From BRH-c25 sp964574195 (GTDB lineage Bacteria > Bacillota > Clostridia > Lutisporales > Lutisporaceae), in contig CAZNMO010000131.1 in NCBI GenBank assembly GCA_964574195.1, positions 1-13,416 of the forward strand: a DNA stretch of 13,416 nucleotides, written 5' to 3'. Positions 13,371 through 13,416 of the stretch are shown here, piece by piece. Each line of letters begins with the position of its first letter. Position 1 is the first letter of the stretch. Below the pieces are notes generated by a model. The model did no database searches. It was not told the origin of the DNA and worked only from the letters and a program-made list of their open reading frames with translations. The translations under genes were made by a program, and so were the position numbers.

Positions 13371-13416
13371 GTCGAGTAGGTCAGCGGCATTGCTGCCGCT
13401 TTCCCCTCTAAGAACC
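13371..13416 (-). mobile_element. 3' end of a group II intron (domain VI and part of domain V), truncated by the window
   Basis: On the minus strand the edge reads GGTTCT (13416-13411), the conserved 3' strand of domain V, followed by a complete domain VI. Its stem AGCGGCA (13400-13394) pairs with TGCCGCT (13389-13383) over a GCAA tetraloop (13393-13390). Below an AA/GA internal loop, GAGGGG (13408-13403) pairs with CCT-CTC (13380-13378, 13376-13374), leaving A13377 bulged as branch point, seven bases from the 3' end. The intron ends in CGAC, fitting the AY rule, at 13371. The order and wording match bacterial group II introns such as those ending GACCTACCCGAC. The rest, including any reverse transcriptase/maturase, would lie to the right outside the window. 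The insertion is convergent with hsdR. Confidence 0.85.

Noticed and set aside
13383..13400. GC-rich hairpin read as the intrinsic terminator of hsdR
   Set aside because: On the plus strand it is followed by TTTCCCC and not by a T-run. On the minus strand every part fits group II intron domain VI, including the bulged A and GNRA loop.
1..13416. CRISPR array, tRNA or rRNA genes
   Set aside because: No regularly spaced repeats and no cloverleaf or ribosomal RNA signature were seen on either strand.

Overview
The window looks like a mobile, defence-rich accessory segment from a Bacteroidota genome. The sequence evidence is AT-rich intergenic DNA, promoters of the Bacteroides type (a -7 box TAnnTTTG, once with a correctly spaced TTTG at -33), few Shine-Dalgarno sites, and a MobC/relaxase pair of the kind found on Bacteroidota mobilizable elements. 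I cannot name a genus.

Layout. Positions 1-1234 hold the 3' part of a mobC-like relaxosome gene and a complete MobA/VirD2-type relaxase with a tyrosine and three-histidine signature. Next is a PPP-family metallophosphatase (1317-1979). A strong promoter with a perfect 19-bp palindrome on its predicted start site (1971-2021) then drives an overlapping winged-helix and nucleotidyltransferase pair (2035-3241) that resembles an AbiE-like toxin-antitoxin or defence pair. An AT-rich 268-bp regulatory spacer with repeated GATAAA motifs precedes a WYL-domain regulator (3510-4517). The rest is a type I restriction-modification locus: hsdM (4661-6199), hsdS (6196-7383) and hsdR (9908-13306, EcoEI-like).

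The type I locus is split. Between hsdS and hsdR lie about 2.5 kb that restriction does not need. This insert holds a predicted minus-strand small structured RNA (about 7565-7652) with its own promoter box and terminator. It is followed by three same-strand genes: a soluble ComEC-like metallo-beta-lactamase-fold protein, a stand-alone ubiquitin-conjugating E2-like protein with a probable catalytic Cys94, and a four-helix membrane protein. No E1, ubiquitin-like protein, deubiquitinase or CD-NTase is visible. This MBL-E2-4TM cassette is the best candidate here for an under-described system. Sampled composition fits a mosaic: one 60-base sample of hsdM is 55% G+C, one at the E2/4TM junction is 27%, and two in hsdR are 40%.

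The right edge (13371-13416) is the 3' end of a group II intron on the minus strand. Domain VI is nearly complete, with a GNRA loop and a bulged branch-point A, and the 3' strand of domain V is cut by the window edge.

Working together (inference): the mobilization genes would move the segment. The WYL protein probably controls the restriction genes through dyads upstream of itself and of hsdM. HsdM, HsdS and HsdR would form the modification and restriction enzyme. The HTH-nucleotidyltransferase pair and the MBL-E2-4TM cassette look like independent defence or stability cargo.
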